The notes beneath the pieces were generated by a model. The model saw nothing but the letters and a program-made list of their open reading frames with translations. It was not told the origin of the DNA and did not search any database. A stretch of 15,054 nt of DNA from NCBI GenBank assembly GCA_029240955.1, contig JARDZH010000004.1:1-15054 (forward strand). Reading direction: 5' to 3'. Position numbers and translations under genes: made by a program. This DNA is from Pseudomonas sp. Its GTDB lineage: Bacteria > Pseudomonadota > Gammaproteobacteria > Pseudomonadales > Pseudomonadaceae. Each line of letters begins with the position of its first letter. The first letter of the stretch is position 1. Shown one piece after another: positions 1-9,241 of this stretch.

Positions 1-801
1 GATCAGTCGGGCGAAACCTTCGTCATCCATCGCGCCCATCGCCTGTCGCAGTTCGCTGGCATCTTTGTAGCCGCCTGGCGGTCGCGCGCTGATCAGCCTT
101 GTCAGTTGCGCCCGACCCACCTCGCCTTCGTACAGCGCTTCGAGCAAGGGCAGCTCTTCAAGACCCAGCGCGTTGGCATTCAAGCGCCAACCTGAAATCT
201 CGGGCAGGGCACACAGCTGGCGTAAACGCTGCTCACGCTGAGGATCTGCCGGTATCAGTTGATTCAACTCACTGGTGTCGACCATCAATTGATCAGCCGC
301 CAGACGTGGCGGCGTCAGGCGCAAGTACTCGCTATTTTCAGCACCTTGCTGATGCGCCTGCTGATCATTGTCGAGCCAGTCGACGAGGGTTTGCGTCAGG
401 CGTTCGGCGGCCATGTCGTCGCCAAGCAGGAACAACAGCTGCCGCTGCGCGCGCTCGGCTTCCGGCCCGATCAAGCTGTTGACGTTGAAGCATCGGTGCA
501 GATCAATGATGCGGATGCTGCTCTTGCCGCCCGCGAAGTCGTAACTCAAAGGCTGGCCGCGCAAGGCCTGCCAGAACAGCGGGCTGGCGCGCCATACCGG
601 GTCTTTGAGCGCCTGTTCGGTAAACGCCAGCGCAGCTTTTTCGATGGCTCTGGCCTGGACGCGCTGTTGCACCAACTGCACGCCGCCGACTTCATGTCGC
701 CCTTGTTCGACCATCCACGCCAGGCCGCCCGCGAGCATGGCGAGCGCCACCAGCACCATGAGCAGCGCAGCGCCTCGTTGCCGTGATGTGTTCATGTTCA
801 T
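1..801 (-). CDS. gspK: Type II secretion minor pseudopilin GspK (partial, 3' end beyond the left edge)
   Basis: An open frame of 267 codons begins at the ATG at 801 and has no stop before base 1. GspK caps the tip of the type II secretion pseudopilus with GspI and GspJ in the inner membrane and periplasm. The N-terminus is a prepilin signal, with RQRG at 7-10, predicted cleavage after Gly10, then a hydrophobic segment of about 17 residues. Position +5 of the mature protein is Met rather than Glu, and absence of Glu5 is the mark of GspK. Also present are IIDLHRCFNVNSLIG (98-112) and the acidic DWLDND / GAENSEYL stretch (141-160), which match the conserved core with its calcium-binding loop. 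The family is usually about 310-330 residues, so roughly 50 C-terminal residues are missing. It is transcribed away from tatA. A second in-frame ATG lies at 795, and no strong ribosome binding site precedes either. It may belong to an Hxc-like or Xcp-like system; this window cannot tell which. Confidence 0.88.
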   Translation of the reverse strand, partial: MNMNTSRQRGAALLMVLVALAMLAGGLAWMVEQGRHEVGGVQLVQQRVQARAIEKAALAFTEQALKDPVWRASPLFWQALRGQPLSYDFAGGKSSIRIIDLHRCFNVNSLIGPEAERAQRQLLFLLGDDMAAERLTQTLVDWLDNDQQAHQQGAENSEYLRLTPPRLAADQLMVDTSELNQLIPADPQREQRLRQLCALPEISGWRLNANALGLEELPLLEALYEGEVGRAQLTRLISARPPGGYKDASELRQAMGAMDDEGFARLI

Positions 802-881
802 GCCGGTCCGCTCAACTGAATGCGCCAGTCAACACGGCCAATGTTTCAAGCAAGTGGCAAGCTCATGAAACACCCATAAAA

Positions 882-915
882 ACGTCACCGCGCCGTCATA
901 ATCGCTCGGCAGAAT
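882..915 (+). promoter_or_regulatory. Possible PhoB box and -10 upstream of tatA
   Basis: ACGTCAC (882-888) and CCGTCAT (893-899) are 7-base direct repeats separated by 4 bases, the spacing of a PhoB box (consensus CTGTCAT, N4, CTGTCAT). They match at 4 and 6 of 7 positions. Ten bases further on is CAGAAT (910-915), a 4 of 6 match to a -10, which is where Pho promoters place it. A transcript from here would start near 922 and reach the tatA ATG at 953. Against it, the spacer is CGCG instead of A/T-rich and the first repeat is weak. Function is inferred. Confidence 0.33.
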
Positions 916-952
916 GCCCCTTCACCTTTCATACCACGTGGAGAAACCCGTC

Positions 953-1168
953 ATGGGCGGCATCGGAATCTGGCAGTTGCTGATCGTTTTACTCATCGTT
1001 TTCATGCTGTTCGGCACCAAACGCCTCAAAGGTCTGGGTGCAGATGTGGGTGAAGCGATCAAGGGTTTCCGCAACTCGGTCGGCGGCGACGAAGCCAAGC
1101 CGCAGGACGCGCCCAAGCCGTTTCTCAACGACAACGCCCAGGCATCCGGGCAAGCGGACAAGCACTGA
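953..1168 (+). CDS. tatA: Sec-independent translocase subunit TatA (accessory copy)
   Basis: This 71-residue protein would be the pore-forming, oligomerising subunit of the twin-arginine translocase. It has a short periplasmic N-terminus, one transmembrane helix (about 5-21), the FGTK hinge (about 20-23), an amphipathic helix with [14 protein letters not shown] (about 25-41), and a polar tail ending DKH. The start at 953 is chosen because it gives the standard MGGI N-terminus and has GGAG (940-943) nine bases upstream; an in-frame ATG at 914 would add 13 unrelated residues. The N-terminus [10 protein letters not shown] is nearly that of E. coli TatA (MGGISIWQLL) and unlike the usual Pseudomonas TatA (MGIFDWKHW), which suggests a second, divergent copy. 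Its stop TGA shares one base with the tatB start, so the two are probably translationally coupled. Confidence 0.93.
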   Translation: MGGIGIWQLLIVLLIVFMLFGTKRLKGLGADVGEAIKGFRNSVGGDEAKPQDAPKPFLNDNAQASGQADKH

Positions 1169-1467
1169 TGTTCGAGATCGGTTTTACCGAGCTGATGCTG
1201 GTGGGGATCGTCGCGCTTCTGGTACTCGGCCCGGAGCGCTTGCCTAAAGCGGCGGCGACGGCGGGTCGCTGGATCGGCCAGGCCAAGCGGACGGTCAGCG
1301 GGATCAAGACGCAGCTGGAACGCGAGATAGATGCCGAGCAGCTGCGCCAGGAACTGGATAAACAACCGCTGCGTCAGCTTGAGCAGCAGTTGCGCGAAGG
1401 GATTCGCCTGGAGCCTCCTGCGCCCGTCGCCACTGCGCAACCTACCAGCGGACCCTCGAACTCATGA
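1168..1467 (+). CDS. tatB: Sec-independent translocase subunit TatB (short form)
   Basis: TatB pairs with TatC in the inner membrane to form the receptor for twin-arginine signal peptides. The 99-residue product starts [20 protein letters not shown] and has the TatB-specific Glu8 in the transmembrane helix and the GPERLP hinge (about 21-26). An amphipathic helix follows, then a charged helical region rich in Glu, Gln and Arg (about 46-80), and a Pro/Ala/Ser tail. It is shorter than E. coli TatB (171) and the usual Pseudomonas TatB (about 140), mainly through loss of the disordered C-terminus, which is often dispensable. It starts in the tatA stop (TGATG at 1166-1170) and its TGA overlaps the tatC start by 4 bases (ATGA, 1464-1467). 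TatB is preferred over TatA because of the MFEIGF start, the GPERLP motif and its place before tatC. Confidence 0.93.
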   Translation: MFEIGFTELMLVGIVALLVLGPERLPKAAATAGRWIGQAKRTVSGIKTQLEREIDAEQLRQELDKQPLRQLEQQLREGIRLEPPAPVATAQPTSGPSNS

Positions 1468-2219
1468 ACCTGATCGAACATGAAGCGCCGCAAATGCTGG
1501 TGGGGCATTTGCGGCAGGTGCGTACGCGTCTGCTGCGTTGCGTGTTGGCGATCGCCGTGTTGTTCGCGGCGTTGTTCCCTTTCGCGCAGCAGCTCTACAC
1601 CTACATCTCCGCCCCGCTCCGGGTGTTCCTGCCCGAGGGCGCGAGCATGATCGCGACCAGCGTAACATCGCCGCTGATGGCCCCATTCAAGCTGACCCTG
1701 ATGACGGCATTGTTCGTCGCCATGCCGGTGCTGCTTCATCAGGCCTGGGGGTTGATCGCACCGGCAGTCTATCGTCACGAACGACGCGTGGCCGTCGCGC
1801 TGTTGATTGCCAGCGTTCTGCTGTTCTACGCGGGCATGGCCTTTGCGTTCTTTCTGGTCTTCCCCATGATGTTCGGTTTCTTCGCCAGCGTGACCCCGGA
1901 CGGCGTGGAAATGATGACTGATATCGGTCTGTACCTGGACTTCATCCTGGCGCTGTTTCTAGCGTTTGGCCTGGCGTTCGAGATACCGGTCGCCACATTT
2001 CTGGTGATATGGGCAGGGATTACCGACGTCGAGACGCTGAGCAAAAGCCGGCCTTACGTGATTGTTGGCTGTTTCGTGGTCGGCATGCTGCTCACGCCAC
2101 CGGACGTGTTTTCGCAGACCATGCTGGCGGTGCCGATGTGGATGTTGTTCGAGGTGGGTTTGCTGGCAAGCCGGGCGATTATCAAGCGCAGGGAAGTGGG
2201 TGTTTCAGAGGCTGTTTGA
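1464..2219 (+). CDS. tatC: Sec-independent translocase subunit TatC, with altered recognition-site residues
   Basis: TatC is the six-helix inner-membrane core of the Tat receptor. The 251 residues align with E. coli TatC nearly without gaps (offset +3). SAPL (49-52), SMIATSVTSP (61-70), HERR (105-108), FEIPV (172-176), RPYVIVG (196-202) and LLTPPDVFSQ (209-218) are all conserved. Glu106 (E. coli Glu103), Glu173 (Glu170) and Asp214 (Asp211) are kept. Two near-invariant cytoplasmic residues are changed. E. coli Glu15 of HLIELR is Gln18 here (HLRQVR, codon CAG at 1515-1517). Phe94 of WAFIAP is Leu97 (WGLIAP, codon TTG at 1752-1754). Both belong to the twin-arginine recognition patch. The start overlaps tatB by 4 bases. 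The gene converges on lpxC, and no convincing intrinsic terminator follows it. Confidence 0.95.
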   Translation: MNLIEHEAPQMLVGHLRQVRTRLLRCVLAIAVLFAALFPFAQQLYTYISAPLRVFLPEGASMIATSVTSPLMAPFKLTLMTALFVAMPVLLHQAWGLIAPAVYRHERRVAVALLIASVLLFYAGMAFAFFLVFPMMFGFFASVTPDGVEMMTDIGLYLDFILALFLAFGLAFEIPVATFLVIWAGITDVETLSKSRPYVIVGCFVVGMLLTPPDVFSQTMLAVPMWMLFEVGLLASRAIIKRREVGVSEAV

Positions 2220-2220
2220 A

Positions 2221-2281
2221 CCGCAACATGTTTGCCCATAACGGGCTTTGAATGGCCATGTTCGGGCCTGCTCTGCAGGCC
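2221..2281. repeat. Two adjacent stem-loops after tatC
   Basis: CCG-C-AACATG (2221-2230) pairs with CATGTTCGG (2257-2265), leaving one bulged C, and encloses a small GCCC/GGGC hairpin (2234-2246). Directly after it comes a perfect 7-base stem with a 3-base loop, GGCCTGC TCT GCAGGCC (2265-2281). Neither is followed by a T-run, so they are weak as intrinsic terminators. They could protect the 3' end of the tat transcript. Confidence 0.45.
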
Positions 2282-2333
2282 ATCGCCAGCAAGCTGGCTC
2301 CTACGCGATTGTGAACGGCTTACTTGCTGGCGA
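2282..2333. repeat. REP-type palindrome with a partial inverted second copy
   Basis: Bases 2282-2304, read on the minus strand, give GTAGGAGCCAGCTTGCTGGC followed by GAT. This is the head and palindrome of the common Pseudomonas REP (GTAGGAGC, hairpin, GCGAT type). Its core GCCAGC AA GCTGGC (2285-2298) is a perfect hairpin. An inverted partial copy, CTTGCTGGCGA (2323-2333), matches 2283-2293 over 11 bases. The units face each other with the CTCCTAC end inward, so this is not the classic REPIN order. REPs commonly lie between convergent genes, as here. Confidence 0.7.
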
Positions 2334-2351
2334 GGCGCCGGAGCTGCCCAT

Positions 2352-2376
2352 AAAAAAGGCCACCCGAGGGCAGCCT
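2352..2376 (-). terminator. Rho-independent terminator of lpxC
   Basis: On the minus strand AGGCTGCC (2376-2369) pairs with GGTGGCCT (2364-2357) around the tetraloop CTCG, an 8-base stem with two G-T pairs, followed by a run of six T (2357-2352). It lies 33 bases past the lpxC stop. No T-run follows on the plus strand, so it should act on lpxC and not on tatC. Confidence 0.87.
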
Positions 2377-2409
2377 TCAAAAGCAAAAAGGAAAGAGAGT
2401 AGAGCTTAC

Positions 2410-3333
<924 letters not shown>

Positions 3334-3349
3334 TCAGCGCAAGTTGCGA

Positions 3350-3406
3350 ATTGGTATCAACAAAGGCTGGCGATGATAGCAGACCACGCCTTTGCTGAAC
3401 ACCAAT
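3350..3406. repeat. Nested inverted repeat between ftsZ and lpxC
   Basis: The outer arms are ATTGGT (3350-3355) and ACCAAT (3401-3406). The inner arms are CAAAGGC (3361-3367) and GCCTTTG (3388-3394). Gaps between outer and inner arms are 5 and 6 bases, and the central loop of 20 bases holds the candidate lpxC -10. There is no T-run on either strand. It could be an operator, or an RNA hairpin in read-through transcripts from ftsZ. Confidence 0.5.
3373..3381 (-). promoter_or_regulatory. Extended -10 element, candidate lpxC promoter
   Basis: On the minus strand this reads TGCTATCAT, an extended -10 (TG-N-TATCAT, 5 of 6 to TATAAT) 52 bases before the lpxC start. The -35 at a 17-base spacer (TGTTCA) is poor, which an extended -10 can offset. 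It sits in the loop of a nested inverted repeat (3350-3406). Confidence 0.45.
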
Positions 3407-3432
3407 CACCCTAATACCCCTGATACATTCCA

Positions 3433-4620
3433 TCAATCGGCCTGACGACGCAGGAACGCTGGAATGTCCAGGTAATCCAGATCATCGTTAGGGTTCATCT
3501 TCGCCGCTGCAGTAGCGCCGGCGTGAGCCTGGTTGCGCATGACAGTCGGACGATCCAGGTCACGGTAGTTGACCGAAGGGGCCTCCTGACGTGCAGTTTG
3601 CTGAGCAGGAGCCTGCTGGGCTGTCTGCAAAGTATTGTCGATAACCTTGACCGGCTTCTCGATTTTCGCACCCAGACCTGTAGCGACCACGGTCACGTGC
3701 AGCTCGTCGCGCATGTCCGGATCGATAACGGTACCGACCTTGACCATGGCGTGCTCGGAGGCGAACGCTTCGATGATGCTACCCACGTCGGAGTACTCAC
3801 CCAGAGACAGGTCAGGACCTGCGGTGATGTTGACCAGGATGCCACGCGCGCCCTGCAGGTTTACATCTTCCAGCAGCGGGTTGCGGATTGCGGCTTCGGT
3901 CGCTTCACGTGCACGGTTCGGGCCGCTGGCGAAGCCGGTACCCATCATTGCCATGCCCATTTCGCTCATCACCGTGCGTACGTCGGCGAAGTCGACGTTG
4001 ATCATGCCCGGACGCTTGATGATGTCGGAGATACCGCGAACGGCACCGGCCAGTACGTCGTCAGCCTTGGCGAATGCCGACAGCAGGCTGGCGTCTTTGC
4101 CCAGGATGGTCAGCAGCTTCTCGTTGGGAATGGTGATCAACGAGTCGACGCTTTCGGACAGCATGCGGATGCCTTCATCGGCGATCTGCATACGCTTGCG
4201 ACCTTCGAACGGGAACGGACGCGTCACGACTGCAACCGTCAGGATGCCCAGTTCTTTGGCCACTTCAGCAATGATCGGCGCTGCACCGGTACCGGTACCG
4301 CCGCCCATGCCTGTAGTGATGAACACCATGTTGGTGCCTTGCAGCACTTCGGCGATGCGCTCGCGATCTTCCAGAGCCGCCTGACGGCCGACTTCCGGGT
4401 TGGCGCCGGCGCCCAGACCTTTGGTCACGCCTGTGCCCAGTTGCAGAATGGTGCGCGCACCAATGTTCTTCAGAGCCTGAGCATCGGTGTTCGCGCAGAT
4501 GAACTCGACGCCTTCGATGTTGCTCTTGACCATATGGTTGACAGCGTTGCCGCCGCCACCACCCACACCGATGACTTTGATTACCGGGCTTTGCGGGACG
4601 TTGTCTACGAGTTCGAACAT
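3433..4620 (-). CDS. ftsZ: Cell division protein FtsZ
   Basis: FtsZ is the tubulin-like GTPase that polymerises into the Z ring at midcell and recruits the divisome. The 395 residues include the N-terminal GTP-binding segment GVGGGGGNAVNHM (18-30), the tubulin signature GGGTGTG (106-112) for phosphate binding, and the T7 synergy loop NVDFAD (208-213), whose Asp residues complete GTP hydrolysis across the subunit interface. A Gln- and Ala-rich linker (about 325-375) leads to the conserved C-terminal peptide LDYLDIPAFLRRQAD, the docking site for FtsA, ZipA and MinC. The start has a strong AAGGAG site (4628-4633) seven bases upstream. The 66-base leader after ftsA suggests extra control compared with the coupled genes before it. 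A weak promoter pair (TTCATA, 17 bases, CATAAA on the minus strand) can be drawn in that leader but is not convincing. Confidence 0.99.
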   Translation of the reverse strand: MFELVDNVPQSPVIKVIGVGGGGGNAVNHMVKSNIEGVEFICANTDAQALKNIGARTILQLGTGVTKGLGAGANPEVGRQAALEDRERIAEVLQGTNMVFITTGMGGGTGTGAAPIIAEVAKELGILTVAVVTRPFPFEGRKRMQIADEGIRMLSESVDSLITIPNEKLLTILGKDASLLSAFAKADDVLAGAVRGISDIIKRPGMINVDFADVRTVMSEMGMAMMGTGFASGPNRAREATEAAIRNPLLEDVNLQGARGILVNITAGPDLSLGEYSDVGSIIEAFASEHAMVKVGTVIDPDMRDELHVTVVATGLGAKIEKPVKVIDNTLQTAQQAPAQQTARQEAPSVNYRDLDRPTVMRNQAHAGATAAAKMNPNDDLDYLDIPAFLRRQAD

Positions 4621-4655
4621 TTTCTCTCTCCTTCCGCTCTCTAGTTTATTTATGC

Positions 4656-4671
4656 CTACTGCCGCTACTGC
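4656..4671. repeat. Short direct repeat in the ftsA-ftsZ leader
   Basis: CTACTGC occurs at 4656-4662 and again at 4665-4671, a 9-base period. On the coding strand this is GCAGTAG CG GCAGTAG, about 35-50 bases before the ftsZ start. It may be chance. Confidence 0.3.
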
Positions 4672-4686
4672 TATGAAGCTTGAATC

Positions 4687-5940
4687 TTAGAAATTGCCCT
4701 GGACCCAGCGCTTGATGCGTTCGAGCACCGGAGCCTTGGGTTCGTCACCGTAACTGCTGATGCCGGGGCCGGAAAGCGAGATGCCGTCCGACTGCTTTTG
4801 CAGCCCGTAGAGCAACAGGCCTACGCCTGTCGAATAGATCGGGTTGCGCGTGACATCGGCCAGTCCCTTGACGCTATGCGGCACGCCGAGGCGCACCGGC
4901 ATGTGGAAGATTTCCTCGGCCAGTTCGACCGCTCCTTCCATTTTCGCTGTACCACCGGTCAGCACGATGCCGGCCGGGATAAGGTCTTCGTAACCGCTGC
5001 GGCGCAGCTCGGCCTGAATCAGGGTGAACAGCTCGTCGTAACGAGGTTCGACCACTTCGGCCAGGGCCTGACGCGACAGCTCGCGAGGTGGACGGTCGCC
5101 CACGCTCGGTACTTTGATGGTTTCACCAGCGCCGGCCAGCTTGGCCAGTGCGCAGGCATAACGGATCTTGATCTCTTCGGCGTACTGCGTCGGGGTACGC
5201 AGCGCCATGGCGATGTCGTTGGTGACCTGGTCACCCGCAATCGGGATCACGGCGGTATGACGGATCGCGCCTTCGGTGAAAATGGCGATATCGGTGGTGC
5301 CGCCACCGATGTCCACCAGGCACACGCCCAGCTCTTTCTCGTCGTCGGTGAGGACCGAGTAAGCCGACGCCAGCTGCTCGAGAATGATGTCGTCGACTTC
5401 CAGACCGCAGCGACGCACGCACTTCTCGATGTTCTGTGCGGCGTTCACCGCGCAGGTCACCACGTGCACTTTGGCTTCCAGACGCACGCCCGACATGCCC
5501 AACGGCTCACGGACACCTTCCTGGTTATCGATCACGTAATCCTGAGGCAGGGTGTGCAGCACGCGCTGGTCGGCAGGAATGGCGACCGCTTGTGCTGCGT
5601 CCAGCACGCGCTCCAGATCCGCCGAGCTCACTTCCCGATCACGGATCGCAACGATGCCGTGGGAGTTGAGGCTACGGATATGGTTGCCGGCCACGCCAAC
5701 GAACGCCGAGTGAATGCGGCAGCCGGCCATCAGCTGAGCCTCTTCGACTGCGCGCTGGATCGACTGGACCGTGGACTCGATGTTCACCACCACGCCCTTC
5801 TTCAGGCCGCGCGAAGGATGAGTACCGATACCCACGATTTCCAGCGAGCCATCGGCCGCGACTTCGCCTACCAGCGCCACCACTTTGGAGGTACCGATAT
5901 CCAGCCCGACGATCATTTTGCCGCTTTGCACATTTGCCAT
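4687..5940 (-). CDS. ftsA: Cell division protein FtsA
   Basis: FtsA is the actin-like ATPase that anchors FtsZ filaments to the membrane and activates septal synthesis. The 417 residues begin MANVQSGKMIVGLDIGTSKV, whose GLDIGTSK (12-19) is the phosphate-1 loop of the actin/Hsp70 fold. The phosphate-2 loop is VDIGGGTTDIAIF (209-221), and VLTGGTAKMEG (326-336) is the adenosine loop. The FtsA-specific 1C domain lies at about 84-160. The C-terminal amphipathic membrane helix is VLERIKRWVQGNF (405-417). I chose the ATG at 5940; an in-frame TTG at 5958 would add six residues but overlaps the ftsQ stop and departs from the family N-terminus. AGAGG and AGGA lie just upstream. It starts 14 bases after ftsQ. 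Confidence 0.98.
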   Translation of the reverse strand: MANVQSGKMIVGLDIGTSKVVALVGEVAADGSLEIVGIGTHPSRGLKKGVVVNIESTVQSIQRAVEEAQLMAGCRIHSAFVGVAGNHIRSLNSHGIVAIRDREVSSADLERVLDAAQAVAIPADQRVLHTLPQDYVIDNQEGVREPLGMSGVRLEAKVHVVTCAVNAAQNIEKCVRRCGLEVDDIILEQLASAYSVLTDDEKELGVCLVDIGGGTTDIAIFTEGAIRHTAVIPIAGDQVTNDIAMALRTPTQYAEEIKIRYACALAKLAGAGETIKVPSVGDRPPRELSRQALAEVVEPRYDELFTLIQAELRRSGYEDLIPAGIVLTGGTAKMEGAVELAEEIFHMPVRLGVPHSVKGLADVTRNPIYSTGVGLLLYGLQKQSDGISLSGPGISSYGDEPKAPVLERIKRWVQGNF

Positions 5941-5954
5941 GGTCCTGCCTCTTA

Positions 5955-6821
5955 TCAATTCTTCGCGACGGCGGGTTTGTCCGTCGTCGGCGTTATCTGC
6001 TCTCGCCAGCCGACCGCAAGGCCGTTGGCGTAGCGCAGATCGACGCGCGCAATGTTCGTAATTTGTTCTTTAAGGGTCTTGTCGTAGATGGCGATAAAGC
6101 GGCGCATTTTTTCCACAAGATGATCGCGTCCCAACAACAATTCGATGCCGGGGCCAGCGCTGCCTGCGCCGGTGGTCAGGAACCAGCTGCCGCGCTCGCG
6201 CAGCTCCAGGCGCACGATCGAGAAGCCCATCGGGCGCAACATCTGGCTCAATACCTGGTACTGCTGCATGACCTGTTGCTGAGCCCGCTGCGGGCCGAAC
6301 AGCTGCGGCAGATGCTGGTAGTTGGACAGCTCGCGCGGCGTGAACGCCTGCCCCTGGTTGTTCAGCAAGGCCTCGTCACCCCAGCGGGCGACCGGCAATT
6401 GTTCTTCGAGGCGGATCACGACCTGATCGGGCCATACGCGACGGACTTCGGCGTGTGCGATCCACGGCATCTGCTCAAGCTCGGTGCGCATGGCTGCCAG
6501 ATCGATCTTGAAAAAGCTCGACGCGACGTAGGGCGCAATCCGCTGCTGCACCGCCTGCTGACTGATGTAACTCAGGTCGCCCTGCACGTTGATCTTGGTG
6601 ATCGGGCGGTCTGCGTACGGCATCAGGCGTTGCGCGGCTTCGTAGGTGCCAAAGCCCAGCACGACGAGCAGCACGGGCCACATCAGACGCTTCAGGAAAC
6701 CGAAACCCGGTTTTGGCATGCGCGCCGACAGCGGCTCCTTGGCCACCATCCGGCTGGCACCCCGTGGCGCCGGCTTGCGACCCGGAGCTGGAGACTGATG
6801 ACGTGCCGACGCGCCGTTCAT
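5955..6821 (-). CDS. ftsQ: Cell division protein FtsQ
   Basis: FtsQ is a bitopic inner-membrane protein that bridges early and late divisome proteins through FtsB and FtsL. The 288 residues show a basic, Pro- and Ala-rich cytoplasmic tail (1-45), one transmembrane helix (about 47-62), and a periplasmic POTRA domain (about 73-142, from ITKINVQGD to [13 protein letters not shown]). The FtsQ beta-domain follows, including [14 protein letters not shown] (147-160). These features identify the family with confidence despite its low sequence conservation. The ATG at 6821 is three bases after the ddlB stop, with GAGG seven bases upstream lying inside the end of ddlB, so translation is likely coupled. 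Confidence 0.96.
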   Translation of the reverse strand: MNGASARHQSPAPGRKPAPRGASRMVAKEPLSARMPKPGFGFLKRLMWPVLLVVLGFGTYEAAQRLMPYADRPITKINVQGDLSYISQQAVQQRIAPYVASSFFKIDLAAMRTELEQMPWIAHAEVRRVWPDQVVIRLEEQLPVARWGDEALLNNQGQAFTPRELSNYQHLPQLFGPQRAQQQVMQQYQVLSQMLRPMGFSIVRLELRERGSWFLTTGAGSAGPGIELLLGRDHLVEKMRRFIAIYDKTLKEQITNIARVDLRYANGLAVGWREQITPTTDKPAVAKN

Positions 6822-6824
6822 GCC

Positions 6825-9233
<2,409 letters not shown>

Positions 9234-9241
<8 letters not shown>

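Noticed and set aside
259..786. Plus-strand open frame of 175 codons at the left end
   Set aside because: It is antisense to gspK, whose minus-strand translation shows a prepilin signal and family motifs over the whole stretch.
897..902. CATAAT as a standard -10 for tatA
   Set aside because: It matches 5 of 6 bases, but no -35 lies 16-18 bases upstream. It overlaps the possible Pho box, whose own -10 position fits better.
2234..2249. GCCC ATAAC GGGC TTT as the tat operon terminator
   Set aside because: The stem has only four pairs and only three T follow, too weak to call an intrinsic terminator.
3523..4644. Plus-strand open frame of 373 codons opposite ftsZ
   Set aside because: It mirrors the ftsZ codons, and its His-, Asp- and Arg-rich product resembles no protein family.
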